This document shows, one piece after another, positions 36,760 to 46,837 of a DNA stretch of 64,000 nt (position 1 is the first letter of the stretch; every line of letters starts with the position of its first letter). Under the pieces are notes generated by a model, which did not search any database, was not told where the DNA came from, and worked only from the letters and a program-made list of their open reading frames with translations. Source of the stretch: Capnocytophaga canimorsus (lineage in GTDB: Bacteria > Bacteroidota > Bacteroidia > Flavobacteriales > Flavobacteriaceae); contig NZ_CP022382.1 of the NCBI RefSeq assembly GCF_002302565.1, positions 629,001 to 693,000 of the forward strand, read 5' to 3'. Made by a program: the position numbers and the translations under genes.

Positions 36760-37071
36760 TTACCCCTTATAGGGTTCTTTTAAAAGCGCCGTAAATACAA
36801 CAGCAGCAACAAACAACACAAAGAAGATAATCCAAATTAAAGAAATAATTAGCCCCGCAATAGCAAGTCCTCTGGGTTTTCTAAATATCCCGATGAATGA
36901 AAAAATCAGACCTAAAAACCAAAATATAATTCCTGCTATCCAGCCAAATACAGGTATCCATACTAAAATCCAACTGATTAAAGCCATTACAAACCCCGCA
37001 ATTCCCATAGAATTACTTTTTTTAGGTTGCATAAAAACCATTTGATATTCTTTTCTTTGAGTGTCTTCCAT
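36760..37071 (-). CDS. Small membrane protein (DUF4190-like)
   Basis: 103 residues: a polar start (MEDTQRKEYQMVFMQPKK), then two membrane helices joined by FRKPRGLAIAG, a pattern of the DUF4190 family. Function unknown. It ends before a strong terminator and begins 138 bp after the stop of the symporter fusion gene, same strand. Confidence 0.7.
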   Translation of the reverse strand: MEDTQRKEYQMVFMQPKKSNSMGIAGFVMALISWILVWIPVFGWIAGIIFWFLGLIFSFIGIFRKPRGLAIAGLIISLIWIIFFVLFVAAVVFTALLKEPYKG

Positions 37072-37209
37072 TTACTAAAAAAATAAGATTGTTAAAATCA
37101 CCAGAATTACAATGCAATATTATCAAAAAGATTTTCAATAAACAAGCATCATTCAGCTTCATACTACAATGTTTATCATCTCTTTTTTACGAATTAATTT
37201 GACTACACT

Positions 37210-39894
37210 TTAGATGTCCTTTTTACCTTTTTTTGAATAAACCAACTCCGAAACTTCCTTTTTCTGCGGAAAGCAATAACTGAATATGACTCCTGAAATA
37301 ATACACACAGGAATGGCTATTAACGGATATATGTAAAAATTTAACGATGTATAATATTTTACAAATACCAATGAAAGTACACTTAAAACTGCACCCATAA
37401 CCGCTCCGAAAGCGTTAGTTCGCCTAAAAAAGATACCCAAAATAAAAATTCCTGCCAAAGCACTACCGAAAAGCCCTACTACTTCCTGAAAGAAGAAAAA
37501 CAATGAGGTTACTGGATACATTGCCATAAGACAAGCTACCAGAGTTCCGAAAATTCCTACTAAAATAGTTACCCATTTAGCAACTTTAAAGGCTTGTGTT
37601 TCGCTATATGTTTTGGAAAATCGTTTATACCAATCTACTGTAAAAGCAGTAGAAATACTATGGATACTACTATCCAAGCTAGACATTGAAGCCGAAAAAA
37701 TTCCAGCAATAACTAAACCAGCCACTCCTTGCGGAAGCCGTTCAACAATAAAGAGTGGAAAAATTCCGTCGTTAGCCATTCCTACATTTATGTATTGCGG
37801 ATTTTCTTTGAAATAAACAAACAGAAAAGTACCCATCAAGAAGATTAGAATTCCAGCTGGAATGGCAATGATTCCGTTCATCCAAATGCTTTTTCGGGCT
37901 TGTTTTTCATCGGAAGTCGTCATATATCGTTGTACTACAGCCTGATCTGTAGTGTATGGAGCAAAGTTTAAAGCAAAAGACCCCAAAAAGAGCGACCAAG
38001 TTACTACTTCGGTGGTACTCAATCGCCAATCAAACATCCTAAATTTATCATTAGCAATAGCTATATCATAAATTTTACCAATGTCTCCTATTTCATAGCC
38101 TATGTAAACCAACCCTATAATTAGTCCACCAATAAGCACAAATATTTGAATAACATCTGTCCAAATCACGGCTTCCATACCGCCCATTACGGTATAAATC
38201 ACCGACAAAACCCCCATAACAACAATTGCCGTGTAAATATCCATTCCTGTAACGGTAGAAATTGCCAAAGCAGGTAAATACACTACAATCCCCATACGCA
38301 CCAATTGGAACAGCATAAATGAAGCGCTACCAAACATACGAATCGAAACATTAAATCGTTTTTCTAAGTACTCATAAGCGGTGGTAATTTTAAGTTTTCT
38401 ATAGAAAGGAAGATAGAAGGTAATAACGATAGGAACGATTAAAATGATAGTGAAATAGCCCAAATATGCTTGCCAATCAAAGGAATATGCCAAAGCAGGT
38501 TGCGAAAGATAAGTAATGGCACTAAGCATAGTAGCGTAAATACTCAAACCCGCAGCCCACCACGGAATACGCCCTCCCCCTAAGAAATAATCAGCGGTAC
38601 TTTTGTTGTTTTTAGAAAAATACCAACCGATGAAAATCATTAGTCCTAAATATGCTATAAGTGTAAGATAGTTTATCCACCCAAAACTCGGTTTAAATTT
38701 TTGTATTTTACCACTCCAAACAGCTGAGGTTCGTTGCCCTGGACGAAGTTCTCCCCCTGCCATAAATAATTCATCAGGAGTATGTTGTATTACAGAGGTA
38801 ACTACGGGCATTTCTGAGGGAAATTCTCCTTTTGTTACCCAAGTGTCGGTTATGGTGTGATATGCCCAGATAGTTTGAGAAAAAGTAGTCTTTTGTAAGA
38901 ATTCTTTACTTTTTTGTTTTATGGAATCAATTATATTGGGGTCTTGATTTTCAGATAATTGTTTTTGAAGTTGTAATCTTTGATACAAATATTGATTTTT
39001 TCCTCCAGCTCCTCCAAAAATCACGATGTGCGAATCGCCCATTTTTAGGGCAGGAGCCGCAGCAATATAACCATAGTCAATCTGTGGAGTTCCGTTATTG
39101 GGTACGGATTGTTTTTGCCTCCATTGTTTTTGTTTGGGACTATAAGCGTGTACATCACCTAACATTTTGTAAGAAATATCCGCTTTTGCATTGCTGTTTG
39201 CCCCACTGAACACATATAAACACTGTTCTTTACCATCACTCTGGGCTACTACCACAGGTTGAATACGTGCTTCGGCTTCAAAGTCAGGTAATTGCCTCCA
39301 CTGATGTAACGTATTTTCAAGTGAAGCTGTTATGCTAAAGGATAAAAAAGATTTGGTAGCGTCACCTGCCAATTCACGCTGCCCCCCTACCAAATAAATA
39401 TTTCCTGCTATATGTGCTCCTCCCATATGAGCTAAAGGATAAGGCATATCAGGCAGATTTTCAAGAGTTACTTCTTGACGAGCATCATCCCACTTGAGTA
39501 AAAATGTACTTTTAGAAATACTTTGAGCGTTGTCTCCACCAAAACAGTAGATGCCTTTTTCGGTGGAAATTGCCACACCATTGGCTAACGGCTTAGAAAG
39601 TTTAGTGGTATGTGTTTTTACTTGCCAACCCAATTTTTCTTTATGAAAGGTATAAATTTCGGAATACCATACCTTTTTACCTCCTTCATACACAGGCTTT
39701 TCGGGAAAATTAGTTCCACCTGCAAATATAATAACTCCGTTGTGTTTACCCACAAAAGCTCCATTAAGTCCTTTACTGTTTGGCAATTCTATTGACTCTA
39801 ATTGCCAATCTATCCACTGCTTAGGAACATCTTGAGAGAAAATAAAATGACTAAAACATAGTGCAACAAAACTTAGTAAGAATTTCCGTATCAT
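37210..39894 (-). CDS. Kelch (NanM-like mutarotase) fused to a sodium/solute symporter
   Basis: The ATG at 39894 (MIRKFLLSFVALCF, signal peptide) is preferred over a TTG 30 nt upstream; 894 residues. Residues about 20-385 are a kelch propeller (ANGVAISTEKGIYCFGGDN, MGGAHIAGNIYLVGG, IVIFGGAGG) related to cyclically permuted N-acetylneuraminate epimerase. From about 395 on there is an SSS-family symporter of 12-14 segments (DYFLGGGRIPWWAAGLSIYAT, GIFSASMSSLDSSIHSIST). One protein would thus epimerise the sugar in the periplasm and import it with Na+. Sialic acid as substrate is an inference from the NanM link. Confidence 0.88.
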   Translation of the reverse strand: MIRKFLLSFVALCFSHFIFSQDVPKQWIDWQLESIELPNSKGLNGAFVGKHNGVIIFAGGTNFPEKPVYEGGKKVWYSEIYTFHKEKLGWQVKTHTTKLSKPLANGVAISTEKGIYCFGGDNAQSISKSTFLLKWDDARQEVTLENLPDMPYPLAHMGGAHIAGNIYLVGGQRELAGDATKSFLSFSITASLENTLHQWRQLPDFEAEARIQPVVVAQSDGKEQCLYVFSGANSNAKADISYKMLGDVHAYSPKQKQWRQKQSVPNNGTPQIDYGYIAAAPALKMGDSHIVIFGGAGGKNQYLYQRLQLQKQLSENQDPNIIDSIKQKSKEFLQKTTFSQTIWAYHTITDTWVTKGEFPSEMPVVTSVIQHTPDELFMAGGELRPGQRTSAVWSGKIQKFKPSFGWINYLTLIAYLGLMIFIGWYFSKNNKSTADYFLGGGRIPWWAAGLSIYATMLSAITYLSQPALAYSFDWQAYLGYFTIILIVPIVITFYLPFYRKLKITTAYEYLEKRFNVSIRMFGSASFMLFQLVRMGIVVYLPALAISTVTGMDIYTAIVVMGVLSVIYTVMGGMEAVIWTDVIQIFVLIGGLIIGLVYIGYEIGDIGKIYDIAIANDKFRMFDWRLSTTEVVTWSLFLGSFALNFAPYTTDQAVVQRYMTTSDEKQARKSIWMNGIIAIPAGILIFLMGTFLFVYFKENPQYINVGMANDGIFPLFIVERLPQGVAGLVIAGIFSASMSSLDSSIHSISTAFTVDWYKRFSKTYSETQAFKVAKWVTILVGIFGTLVACLMAMYPVTSLFFFFQEVVGLFGSALAGIFILGIFFRRTNAFGAVMGAVLSVLSLVFVKYYTSLNFYIYPLIAIPVCIISGVIFSYCFPQKKEVSELVYSKKGKKDI

Positions 39895-39946
39895 ACCCAA
39901 AAAAAGATTTATTATGTAGCTCAATGAACTACCTAAAATTTCTTTT

Positions 39947-39954
39947 CAAAGATA
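39947..39954 (-). promoter_or_regulatory. -7 box of the kelch-symporter gene
   Basis: Minus-strand TATCTTTG, 53 bp before the ATG. Confidence 0.5.
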
Positions 39955-40011
39955 CATTTTTTTTGAATATGTATTACATAATAAAATCTCTTTTTTAAGC
40001 CTTCTACCACT

Positions 40012-41334
40012 TTAATAGAGTAAAAATTCAACGCGAACGCTACCATCTTCATCAATGGAAATAAGTTTCACTTGGTGGAGTGTATTTACCAACTCTGGGT
40101 TCCAAGGCGTTTTCACTTTTACGTAATTTTCTGTGAATCCGTAAATGTATCCTTTTTTATTTTCTCCCTCAAAAAGTACGATATGTTCTGTACCTAATTG
40201 GCTTTGGTAGAAGGCGTGACGCTTTTTAGCCGAAAGTCCGCGAAGCATACGGCTACGTTTCGCCCGAACCTCAGCAGGAACCACTCCTTCCATAAGTACA
40301 GCTTCGGTATTGTCGCGTTCCGAATAGGTAAAAACGTGTAGGTAAGAAATATTAAGTTCACTTAAAAAACGATAGGTTTCCAAGAAAAGTTCATCGGTTT
40401 CTCCTGGAAATCCTACAATAACATCCACTCCAATACAAGCATCAGGCATTACTTGACGAATTTTCGCAACCCGATTTTGATACAATTCCCGCAAGTAACG
40501 GCGTTTCATCTTTTTTAAAATTTCGTTGCTCCCACTTTGTAGCGGAATGTGAAAATGGGGAACAAAAGTTTTGCTTTTTGATACAAAATCAATAGTTTCA
40601 TCTTTCAGCAAATTTGGTTCTATGGAAGAAATACGAAGGCGTTCAATACCTTTTACTTTATCCAAGGCTTGTACTAACTCTAAAAAGGTGTGTTCGTGTT
40701 TTTTATTACCGAATTCTCCCTTGCCGTAATCCCCAATATTAACCCCTGTAAGTACAATCTCCTTAATGCCTTTTTGTGCAATTTCGTGAGCATTTTTAAG
40801 GACATTTTCCATAGTGTCACTACGCGAAATACCTCGCGCCATCGGGATAGTACAATACGTGCACTTGTAGTCACATCCGTCTTGTATCTTCAAAAAAGCA
40901 CGAGTTCTATCGCCAATAGAATAACTCCCTACATAAAAATCAGCTTCATCTATATCACAGGAATGTATTTGCCCCTCGTTGAGCTTAGTTAAATCATCAA
41001 TATATTGGGTAATATTGAACTTTTCTTTCGCCCCCAATACCAAATCAACTCCATCAACAGCAATAAGTTCTTCAGGTTTGAGTTGTGCATAGCAACCAAT
41101 AGCCGCTACGAAAGCATTTTTATTGGTTTTAAGCGCTTTACGAACGATTTGCTTGAATTGTTTATCGGCATTATCAGTCACCGAACAAGTGTTTATCACA
41201 TAAATATCGGCTTTTTCTTCAAATTCTACTTTTTTAAAGCCTTCATTTTCAAAACTTCGAGCAATAGTAGAGGTTTCTGAAAAATTCAGTTTACAACCAA
41301 GAGTATAAAATGCTACTTTTTTCTTTTCCTGCAT
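40012..41334 (-). CDS. mtaB: tRNA t6A37 methylthiotransferase
   Basis: Radical SAM methylthiotransferase, 440 residues. The UPF0004 cluster Cys are C14, C50 and C81; the radical SAM motif is C154-x3-C158-x2-C161 (CDYKCTYC). A TRAM domain ends the protein. Features such as KLNFSET, NTCSVT and VFTYSERDNT place it in the MtaB subgroup, which turns t6A into ms2t6A at position 37 of tRNA. Confidence 0.9.
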   Translation of the reverse strand: MQEKKKVAFYTLGCKLNFSETSTIARSFENEGFKKVEFEEKADIYVINTCSVTDNADKQFKQIVRKALKTNKNAFVAAIGCYAQLKPEELIAVDGVDLVLGAKEKFNITQYIDDLTKLNEGQIHSCDIDEADFYVGSYSIGDRTRAFLKIQDGCDYKCTYCTIPMARGISRSDTMENVLKNAHEIAQKGIKEIVLTGVNIGDYGKGEFGNKKHEHTFLELVQALDKVKGIERLRISSIEPNLLKDETIDFVSKSKTFVPHFHIPLQSGSNEILKKMKRRYLRELYQNRVAKIRQVMPDACIGVDVIVGFPGETDELFLETYRFLSELNISYLHVFTYSERDNTEAVLMEGVVPAEVRAKRSRMLRGLSAKKRHAFYQSQLGTEHIVLFEGENKKGYIYGFTENYVKVKTPWNPELVNTLHQVKLISIDEDGSVRVEFLLY

Positions 41335-41362
41335 TTTGATTTTTGTTCTTTTATTTCGGATG

Positions 41363-41370
41363 CAAAAATA
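41363..41370 (-). promoter_or_regulatory. -7 box of mtaB
   Basis: Minus-strand TATTTTTG, 29 bp before the ATG. Confidence 0.45.
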
Positions 41371-41434
41371 CCATTTCTGTATAAATAAATGACATTTCTA
41401 TGGGTTAAACGCAAGAAAACGATTTTCAGCACAT

Positions 41435-41487
41435 TGCAAAAACCACATAGAAACATCATATTTATTCTTAGTGCTTCTATGTGGTTT
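41435..41487 (-). terminator. Hairpin/terminator after folD
   Basis: AAACCACATAGAA (41440-41452) pairs perfectly with TTCTATGTGGTTT (41475-41487). On the minus strand the stem is followed by TTTTTGC, so it probably ends the ffh-folD transcript. Confidence 0.65.
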
Positions 41488-41622
41488 AAACCCGATTTAC
41501 GAAAATTTTGCTTTTCTACTAATCCTAAATATCAAGAAAACGATTCAAATCAGTGAATTAGCAATTGATAATTTCTTGCGTTTAGTTTAATAAGTTTCTT
41601 TCTATATTCGACAAATGATGTA

Positions 41623-42504
41623 CTAAACATCAGATTTCCATTTTCTTGCTAAAAGTGTATTTTTCAAGAGCATCGCAATAGTCATTGGTCCAACTCCTCC
41701 AGGTACGGGCGTAATAAAATCGGCTTTGTCTTTTACTTGCTCAAAATCAACATCGCCAACAATTCGGTATCCCTTCGGATTGTTCTTATCCTCCAATCGA
41801 GTAATTCCAACATCTACTACAGTAGCTCCTTCTTTTACCATATCTGCTTTTAAAAACTCTGGAATTCCCAATGCCATTATTATAATATCAGCTTGTCGAG
41901 TAATTTGCGACAAATTCTCGGTATGACTATGTGTTAATGTCACTGTTGCATTGCCAGGATTTCCTTTTTGACTTAAAAGAATACTCATTGGGCGACCTAC
42001 GATGTGCGAACGTCCTACCACAACCACGTGTTTTCCTTGTGTAGGTACTTGGTAGCGTTTAAGCAACTCCATAATTCCGAAAGGAGTAGCGGGAATAAAG
42101 GCTTCCATATCCAAAGCTATTTTACCGAAATTTGCAGGGTGAAAACCATCTACATCTTTTTCAGGAGAAACTGCCAAGAGTACTTTTTGACTATCAATAT
42201 GCTTTGGCAGTGGTAATTGTACGATATATCCGTCTATATTCTCATCTTCATTCAATCGCTTGATTTTCTCAAGTAGTTCTTTTTCTGTGGTTTCTGTAGG
42301 AAGTTTAATCAAGGTAGATTCAAACCCTACTTGCTGACAAGCCTTTACCTTACTGCCCACATAAGTTAAACTAGCCCCATCATTTCCCACCAAAACCGCT
42401 GCCAAATGAGGCACTTTTTTGCCTTGAGCTTTTAATGCCTTTACTTCCTGAGCAATCTCATTTTTAATGTCTTCTGATGTTTTTTTTCCATCTAATAGTT
42501 TCAT
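41623..42504 (-). CDS. folD: Methylenetetrahydrofolate dehydrogenase/cyclohydrolase
   Basis: Bifunctional one-carbon enzyme, 293 residues. It shows YVGSKVKACQQVGF (catalytic Tyr/Lys), VQLPLPKHID, the PATPFGIMELL block, VVGRSHIVGRP (NADP loop) and PVPGGVGPMTIAMLL at the end. ffh lies 27 bp upstream on the same strand, so they are probably one transcript. Confidence 0.95.
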   Translation of the reverse strand: MKLLDGKKTSEDIKNEIAQEVKALKAQGKKVPHLAAVLVGNDGASLTYVGSKVKACQQVGFESTLIKLPTETTEKELLEKIKRLNEDENIDGYIVQLPLPKHIDSQKVLLAVSPEKDVDGFHPANFGKIALDMEAFIPATPFGIMELLKRYQVPTQGKHVVVVGRSHIVGRPMSILLSQKGNPGNATVTLTHSHTENLSQITRQADIIIMALGIPEFLKADMVKEGATVVDVGITRLEDKNNPKGYRIVGDVDFEQVKDKADFITPVPGGVGPMTIAMLLKNTLLARKWKSDV

Positions 42505-42531
42505 AAAATATTATTTTATAGGTTGTTTCGA

Positions 42532-43872
42532 TTATCTTCCCATATTAGGCATATTACGCATCATCTGCATCATTTTTTTGCCGCCACCGCCTTGCATCAT
42601 TTTCATCATTTTACTCATTTGAGAAAATTGTTTGAGTAATTGATTGACTTCCTGAACATCACGTCCGCTTCCTTTAGCGATACGACGTTTGCGACTGGCA
42701 TCAATCAGTGCAGGATTGGAACGCTCACTTGGCGTCATCGAATAGATAATAGCTTCAATGTGTTTGAACGCGTCATCACTAATATCAAGGTCTTTCACAG
42801 CTTTACCCACCCCAGGAAGCATTCCTAATAAATCTTTCATACTTCCCATTTTTTTAATCTGCTGAATTTGAGCTAAGAAATCATCAAAGCCAAATTGATT
42901 TTTAGCTATTTTTTTCTGTAGTTTTCGAGCTTGTTCTTCATCGAACTGTTCTTGGGCGCGTTCTACCAATGAAATCACGTCTCCCATTCCTAAAATACGG
43001 TCAGCCATACGTTCAGGATAGAACACGTCTATAGCATCCATTTTCTCACCCGTACCAATGAATTTAATGGGTTTATTGACTACCGATTTGATAGAAATAG
43101 CTGCCCCCCCGCGAGTATCTCCATCCAATTTGGTAAGGATAACCCCGTCAAAATTAAGTACATCGTTAAAGGCTTTAGCGGTGTTTACGGCATCCTGACC
43201 CGTCATCGCATCCACCACAAATAAGGTTTCCTGCGGATTGAGCGCTTTATGGATGTTCGAAATTTCATCCATCATTTGTTGGTCAACCGCCAATCGCCCT
43301 GCTGTATCGACAATCATCACATTGAATCCGTTGGATTTAGCGTGTTGCAATGCTTTTAGAGCAATATCTACCGGATTGTTATTCCCTCTATCAGAAAAAA
43401 CTTCAATTCCAATTTGTTCTCCTACGATATGAAGCTGGTCAATAGCGGCAGGTCTGTACACATCACAAGCGACCAACAAAGGCTTTTTATGTTTTTTATT
43501 TTTTAAGAAATTAGCCAATTTGCCCGAAAAGGTAGTTTTCCCCGAACCTTGTAAGCCTGACATCAAGATAATGGACGGATTTCCAGAAAGATTTACTCCT
43601 GCTGCATCACCTCCCATTAGCTCTGTGAGTTCATCTTTTACGATTTTAATCATCAATTGCCCAGGGTGCAAGTTGGTCAGTACATTTTGCCCCAGTGCTT
43701 TTTCTTTTACCTTGTTAGTAAAATCTTTAGCTATTTTATAGTTTACGTCAGCATCAAGTAGGGCTCTTCGTACTTCTTTAAGAGTTTCAGCAACATTAAT
43801 TTCAGTTATTTGCCCGTGCCCCTTGAGTACGTGGAGCGCCTTATCTAATTTCTCACTTAAATTATCAAACAT
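42532..43872 (-). CDS. ffh: Signal recognition particle protein Ffh
   Basis: SRP GTPase, 446 residues. N domain (about 1-90), G domain with P-loop GLQGSGKTT, DTAGR and TKLDGDTRGG, and a Met-rich M domain that binds signal peptides and 4.5S RNA (the C-terminus holds KMMQMMRNMPNMGR). It targets membrane proteins to the Sec translocon. A minus-strand TATATTTG -7 box lies at 43899-43906. Confidence 0.96.
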   Translation of the reverse strand: MFDNLSEKLDKALHVLKGHGQITEINVAETLKEVRRALLDADVNYKIAKDFTNKVKEKALGQNVLTNLHPGQLMIKIVKDELTELMGGDAAGVNLSGNPSIILMSGLQGSGKTTFSGKLANFLKNKKHKKPLLVACDVYRPAAIDQLHIVGEQIGIEVFSDRGNNNPVDIALKALQHAKSNGFNVMIVDTAGRLAVDQQMMDEISNIHKALNPQETLFVVDAMTGQDAVNTAKAFNDVLNFDGVILTKLDGDTRGGAAISIKSVVNKPIKFIGTGEKMDAIDVFYPERMADRILGMGDVISLVERAQEQFDEEQARKLQKKIAKNQFGFDDFLAQIQQIKKMGSMKDLLGMLPGVGKAVKDLDISDDAFKHIEAIIYSMTPSERSNPALIDASRKRRIAKGSGRDVQEVNQLLKQFSQMSKMMKMMQGGGGKKMMQMMRNMPNMGR

Positions 43873-43898
43873 AATTGGTCTTTAAATTATTGAATATG

Positions 43899-43906
43899 CA
43901 AATATA
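43899..43906 (-). promoter_or_regulatory. -7 box of ffh-folD
   Basis: Minus-strand TATATTTG, 27 bp before the ffh ATG. Confidence 0.5.
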
Positions 43907-43952
43907 AAAATTTTAAAAGAAAAGTATAAAATTGGGTATGAAATACTTAATA

Positions 43953-44603
43953 TCAAGGTGCCAAACGTTCTACCTTCCAATCGTAATCATCAGTTAGCGT
44001 GTATCTGATGCGGTCGTGCAATCGGTTGGGACGACCCTGCCAAAATTCAATGGATTGTGGACGTACTAAAAATCCGCCCCAGTACTCTGGACGAGGCACT
44101 TCATCGGTATATTCTTCTTCCAATTTTTTTAATTCCTCTTCCAGAAATTTTCTCGACGGAATGACCTCACTCTGCGGAGAAACCACTGCTCCGAGCTTAC
44201 TCCCTAAGGGACGCGATTCAAAATATCCATCGGAAAGATTTTCAGCTAATTTCTCTGCTACACCCTTGATAATCACCTGTCGCTCCATACTTGCCCAAAA
44301 AAACGACAAACAAACATTCGGATTTTGAGCTATCGCTTTGCCCTTCTCACTCAAATAATTCGTATAAAAAATAAACCCTTCGTAAGTATATTTTTTCAAG
44401 AGAACGACTCGTGTTTTCGGAAATCCATCAAGCCCAATAGTGGAAACGGACATTGCATTAGTTTCCTCAACCCCACCATTTTCCTCAACTTCATAAAACC
44501 AAGTTTGAAACAATTGTATGGGATTGTCAGGAACGTTTGCTTCCAACAACTCCCACTTTTCGTAACTTTTTCGATATTTACTTAAATCTTCTTGCATCAT
44601 CAT
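43953..44603 (-). CDS. pdxH: Pyridoxamine 5'-phosphate oxidase
   Basis: FMN enzyme that makes pyridoxal 5'-phosphate. The start MMMQEDLSKYRKSYEKW (ATG at 44603) is preferred over a TTG at 44624 that would overlap rnz. The FMN/substrate motifs are PKTRVVLLKKY, FIFYTNYLSEKG, FWASMERQVIIKGVAEKL, SDGYFESRPLGSKLGA and WGGFLVRP, ending in WQGRPNRLHDRIRY. 217 residues. It lies 4 bp after rnz at the end of the pyrR-pyrB cluster. Confidence 0.94.
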   Translation of the reverse strand: MMMQEDLSKYRKSYEKWELLEANVPDNPIQLFQTWFYEVEENGGVEETNAMSVSTIGLDGFPKTRVVLLKKYTYEGFIFYTNYLSEKGKAIAQNPNVCLSFFWASMERQVIIKGVAEKLAENLSDGYFESRPLGSKLGAVVSPQSEVIPSRKFLEEELKKLEEEYTDEVPRPEYWGGFLVRPQSIEFWQGRPNRLHDRIRYTLTDDYDWKVERLAP

Positions 44604-44607
44604 TTCG

Positions 44608-45519
44608 TTAATTATGAAAAACAAACTTCTTTCCGTCTTCGCTTAAATGAACATTAGGGAAAATTTCTTGTGCTTCATTTAAAAACAATTTTTTATCGGA
44701 ATATCTTGACGAATAATGCCCCAAAATAAGCGTTTCCGCGTGGGCTTTTTTCGCGGTCAATCCCGCTTGAAAGGCTGTGGAATGCATCGTTTTGGTTGCC
44801 AAATCATTATGTTGTTTTAGAAATGTAGATTCGTGATAAACCACCCTCACCCCCTGAATCGCATCAGCTAATGCTTCAAAATACAGTGTATCACTACAAT
44901 AGGCATAACTTTGCGGAGGAATTGGGTCGAAACTTAAAAGCTCATTTGGAACCACTTCTCCATTTTCTAACTCAATATCTTTTCCATTTTTTATATTCTG
45001 ATAATCACAAATTTGTATTCCGTAATTTTGAATAGCATCTATATTCAAACGACGTTCGGTTTGTTTTTCCTGAAATAGAAACCCGTTAGTATAAACACGA
45101 TGTTTCAAAGGAATAGTCCGCACTTGTACTTTTTCATCATCAAGCAATATTTCGGAAACCTCTGATTCCAATTCGTGGAAATGTATGTAAAAAGACGACC
45201 AAGCTCCGCCTAATTTCAGCAGAAGTAATATCGCTTCCTTGATGCCTTTTGGTCCGTAAATGTGTAATTCGGTTTCTCTTCCCAAAAGTTGAAAGGTGGA
45301 AATCAGCCCTGGTAAGCCAAAAAAATGGTCACCGTGCAAATGCGAAATAAAAATATGTTTGATGCGTGAAAATTTAACATTAGCATTACGCAGTGCCATT
45401 TGCGAACCTTCCCCGCAATCAATCAAAAACAAATGCCCTCGCATTTCCAAAACCTGCGAAGACGGACGAGTATTTGCCCGAGGTGTAGCACTATGACAAC
45501 CTAAAATAGTGATTTCCAT
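44608..45519 (-). CDS. rnz: Ribonuclease Z
   Basis: tRNA 3'-processing metallo-beta-lactamase, 303 residues (short form). The zinc motif H60-x-H62-x-D64-H65 (SHLHGDHFFGLPGL) and the later FYHESTFLKQHNDLA-like and HYSSRY segments are present. The ATG overlaps the stop of the upstream STAS-like gene by one base, so the genes are translationally coupled. Confidence 0.93.
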   Translation of the reverse strand: MEITILGCHSATPRANTRPSSQVLEMRGHLFLIDCGEGSQMALRNANVKFSRIKHIFISHLHGDHFFGLPGLISTFQLLGRETELHIYGPKGIKEAILLLLKLGGAWSSFYIHFHELESEVSEILLDDEKVQVRTIPLKHRVYTNGFLFQEKQTERRLNIDAIQNYGIQICDYQNIKNGKDIELENGEVVPNELLSFDPIPPQSYAYCSDTLYFEALADAIQGVRVVYHESTFLKQHNDLATKTMHSTAFQAGLTAKKAHAETLILGHYSSRYSDKKLFLNEAQEIFPNVHLSEDGKKFVFHN

Positions 45520-45845
45520 CAGATACCTAAATCTCGTTGAATTTCTTCCATTTCAATAATATCGTAAGCCTCTTGTAATGTGGGAGTTACATTTACTTCA
45601 TTAGGAATATTTCCGTACGTAATCTCATCATTTACAATAACAATTGACCTTTTATTCGTTTTATTATGAAATTTTGAAATCTCAACAAAAGGCTTTAAAT
45701 CCTTATTTTCCAAATCTTTAACAGACAATAAATCTAATATCAAATGGAATGATTTTAAATTTTCATCATTTTTAAAATTTGAAATAAAATCCGAAAAATC
45801 TGATTTTGAAATCTTTAAAACTTTTATATCCTTTTCTTTAGTCAT
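45519..45845 (-). CDS. STAS-like small protein coupled to rnz
   Basis: A 108-residue soluble protein (DIKVLKISKSDFSDFISNFK, then FHLILDLLSV, RSIVIVNDEITYG and a C-terminal acidic helix). The alternating strand-helix pattern resembles a STAS/anti-sigma-antagonist fold. The TGA/ATG overlap with rnz suggests a conserved pair. Function unknown. Confidence 0.65.
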   Translation of the reverse strand: MTKEKDIKVLKISKSDFSDFISNFKNDENLKSFHLILDLLSVKDLENKDLKPFVEISKFHNKTNKRSIVIVNDEITYGNIPNEVNVTPTLQEAYDIIEMEEIQRDLGI

Positions 45846-45859
45846 ATTAAAAAACTTGG

Positions 45860-46792
45860 TTATGATTGATTTATTTTTGAAGCCAACAGATAAATTACTG
45901 CCATTCGGATTGCGACTCCATTTTCGACTTGCTGAAGAATTACAGATTGCTTAGAATCAGCAACTTCACTGGTAATTTCTACTCCTCGATTAATCGGTCC
46001 TGGGTGCATTACAACGATTTCTTTAGGTAAAGAATCCAATATTTCTTTGGTAAGTCCGTATTGCTGAACATACTCGCGTGTGGAAGGGAAATAGCTGATA
46101 TCCAGACGTTCATTTTGTATCCGAAGCATATTCGCCACATCGCACCATTCCAAAGCCTTACGCAAATCAGTTTCAACTCCAACGCCGAGCTCGTGTATAT
46201 ATTTAGGAATGAGTGTTTTTGGACCGCAAACTTTCACTTGAGCACCTTGCAATTGCAATGCAAAAATATTAGACAACGCCACTCGCGAATGCAATATATC
46301 TCCCACAATTACAACCTTTTTACCCGCTACATCTCCCAATTTTTCCCGAATGGAATACGAATCCAGCAAAGCTTGTGTGGGGTGTTCGTGAGCTCCGTCT
46401 CCTGCATTTATGATGGAAGCCTTTACGTGTTTCGACAGAAAAACTCCAGCCCCTGGGTTAGGATGTCGCATAACTACCATATCTACTTTCATTGCAAGGA
46501 TATTATTCACCGTATCTATCAGCGTTTCTCCCTTAGTCACAGAGGATTGCGATGCCGAAAAATTGATAATATCTGCGGACAAACGCTTTTCAGCCAACTC
46601 AAACGAAAGTTTGGTTCGAGTACTGTTTTCAAAAAATAAGTTTGCAACGGTAATATCACGCAGTGAAGGAACTTTTTTTATCGGTCTGTTGATAACCTCC
46701 TTGAAATGGTCGGCGGTTTCGAAGATTAATTGTATGTCTTTCTCTGTCAGATATTTAATTCCCAATAAATGATTTACACTTAACTGACTCAT
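45860..46792 (-). CDS. pyrB: Aspartate carbamoyltransferase catalytic subunit
   Basis: First committed step of pyrimidine synthesis, 310 residues. Carbamoyl-phosphate motif FFENSTRTKLSFELAE, the swung-in loop SSVTKGE, DGAHEHPTQALLD, VGDILHSRVA and the Asp-binding HPGPINRGVE. Directly downstream of pyrR. No pyrI is seen. Confidence 0.95.
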   Translation of the reverse strand: MSQLSVNHLLGIKYLTEKDIQLIFETADHFKEVINRPIKKVPSLRDITVANLFFENSTRTKLSFELAEKRLSADIINFSASQSSVTKGETLIDTVNNILAMKVDMVVMRHPNPGAGVFLSKHVKASIINAGDGAHEHPTQALLDSYSIREKLGDVAGKKVVIVGDILHSRVALSNIFALQLQGAQVKVCGPKTLIPKYIHELGVGVETDLRKALEWCDVANMLRIQNERLDISYFPSTREYVQQYGLTKEILDSLPKEIVVMHPGPINRGVEITSEVADSKQSVILQQVENGVAIRMAVIYLLASKINQS

Positions 46793-46837
46793 ATTGTTGT
46801 ATATACTTTTTTGAAGAAGATAAAATCTTCTTAATCC

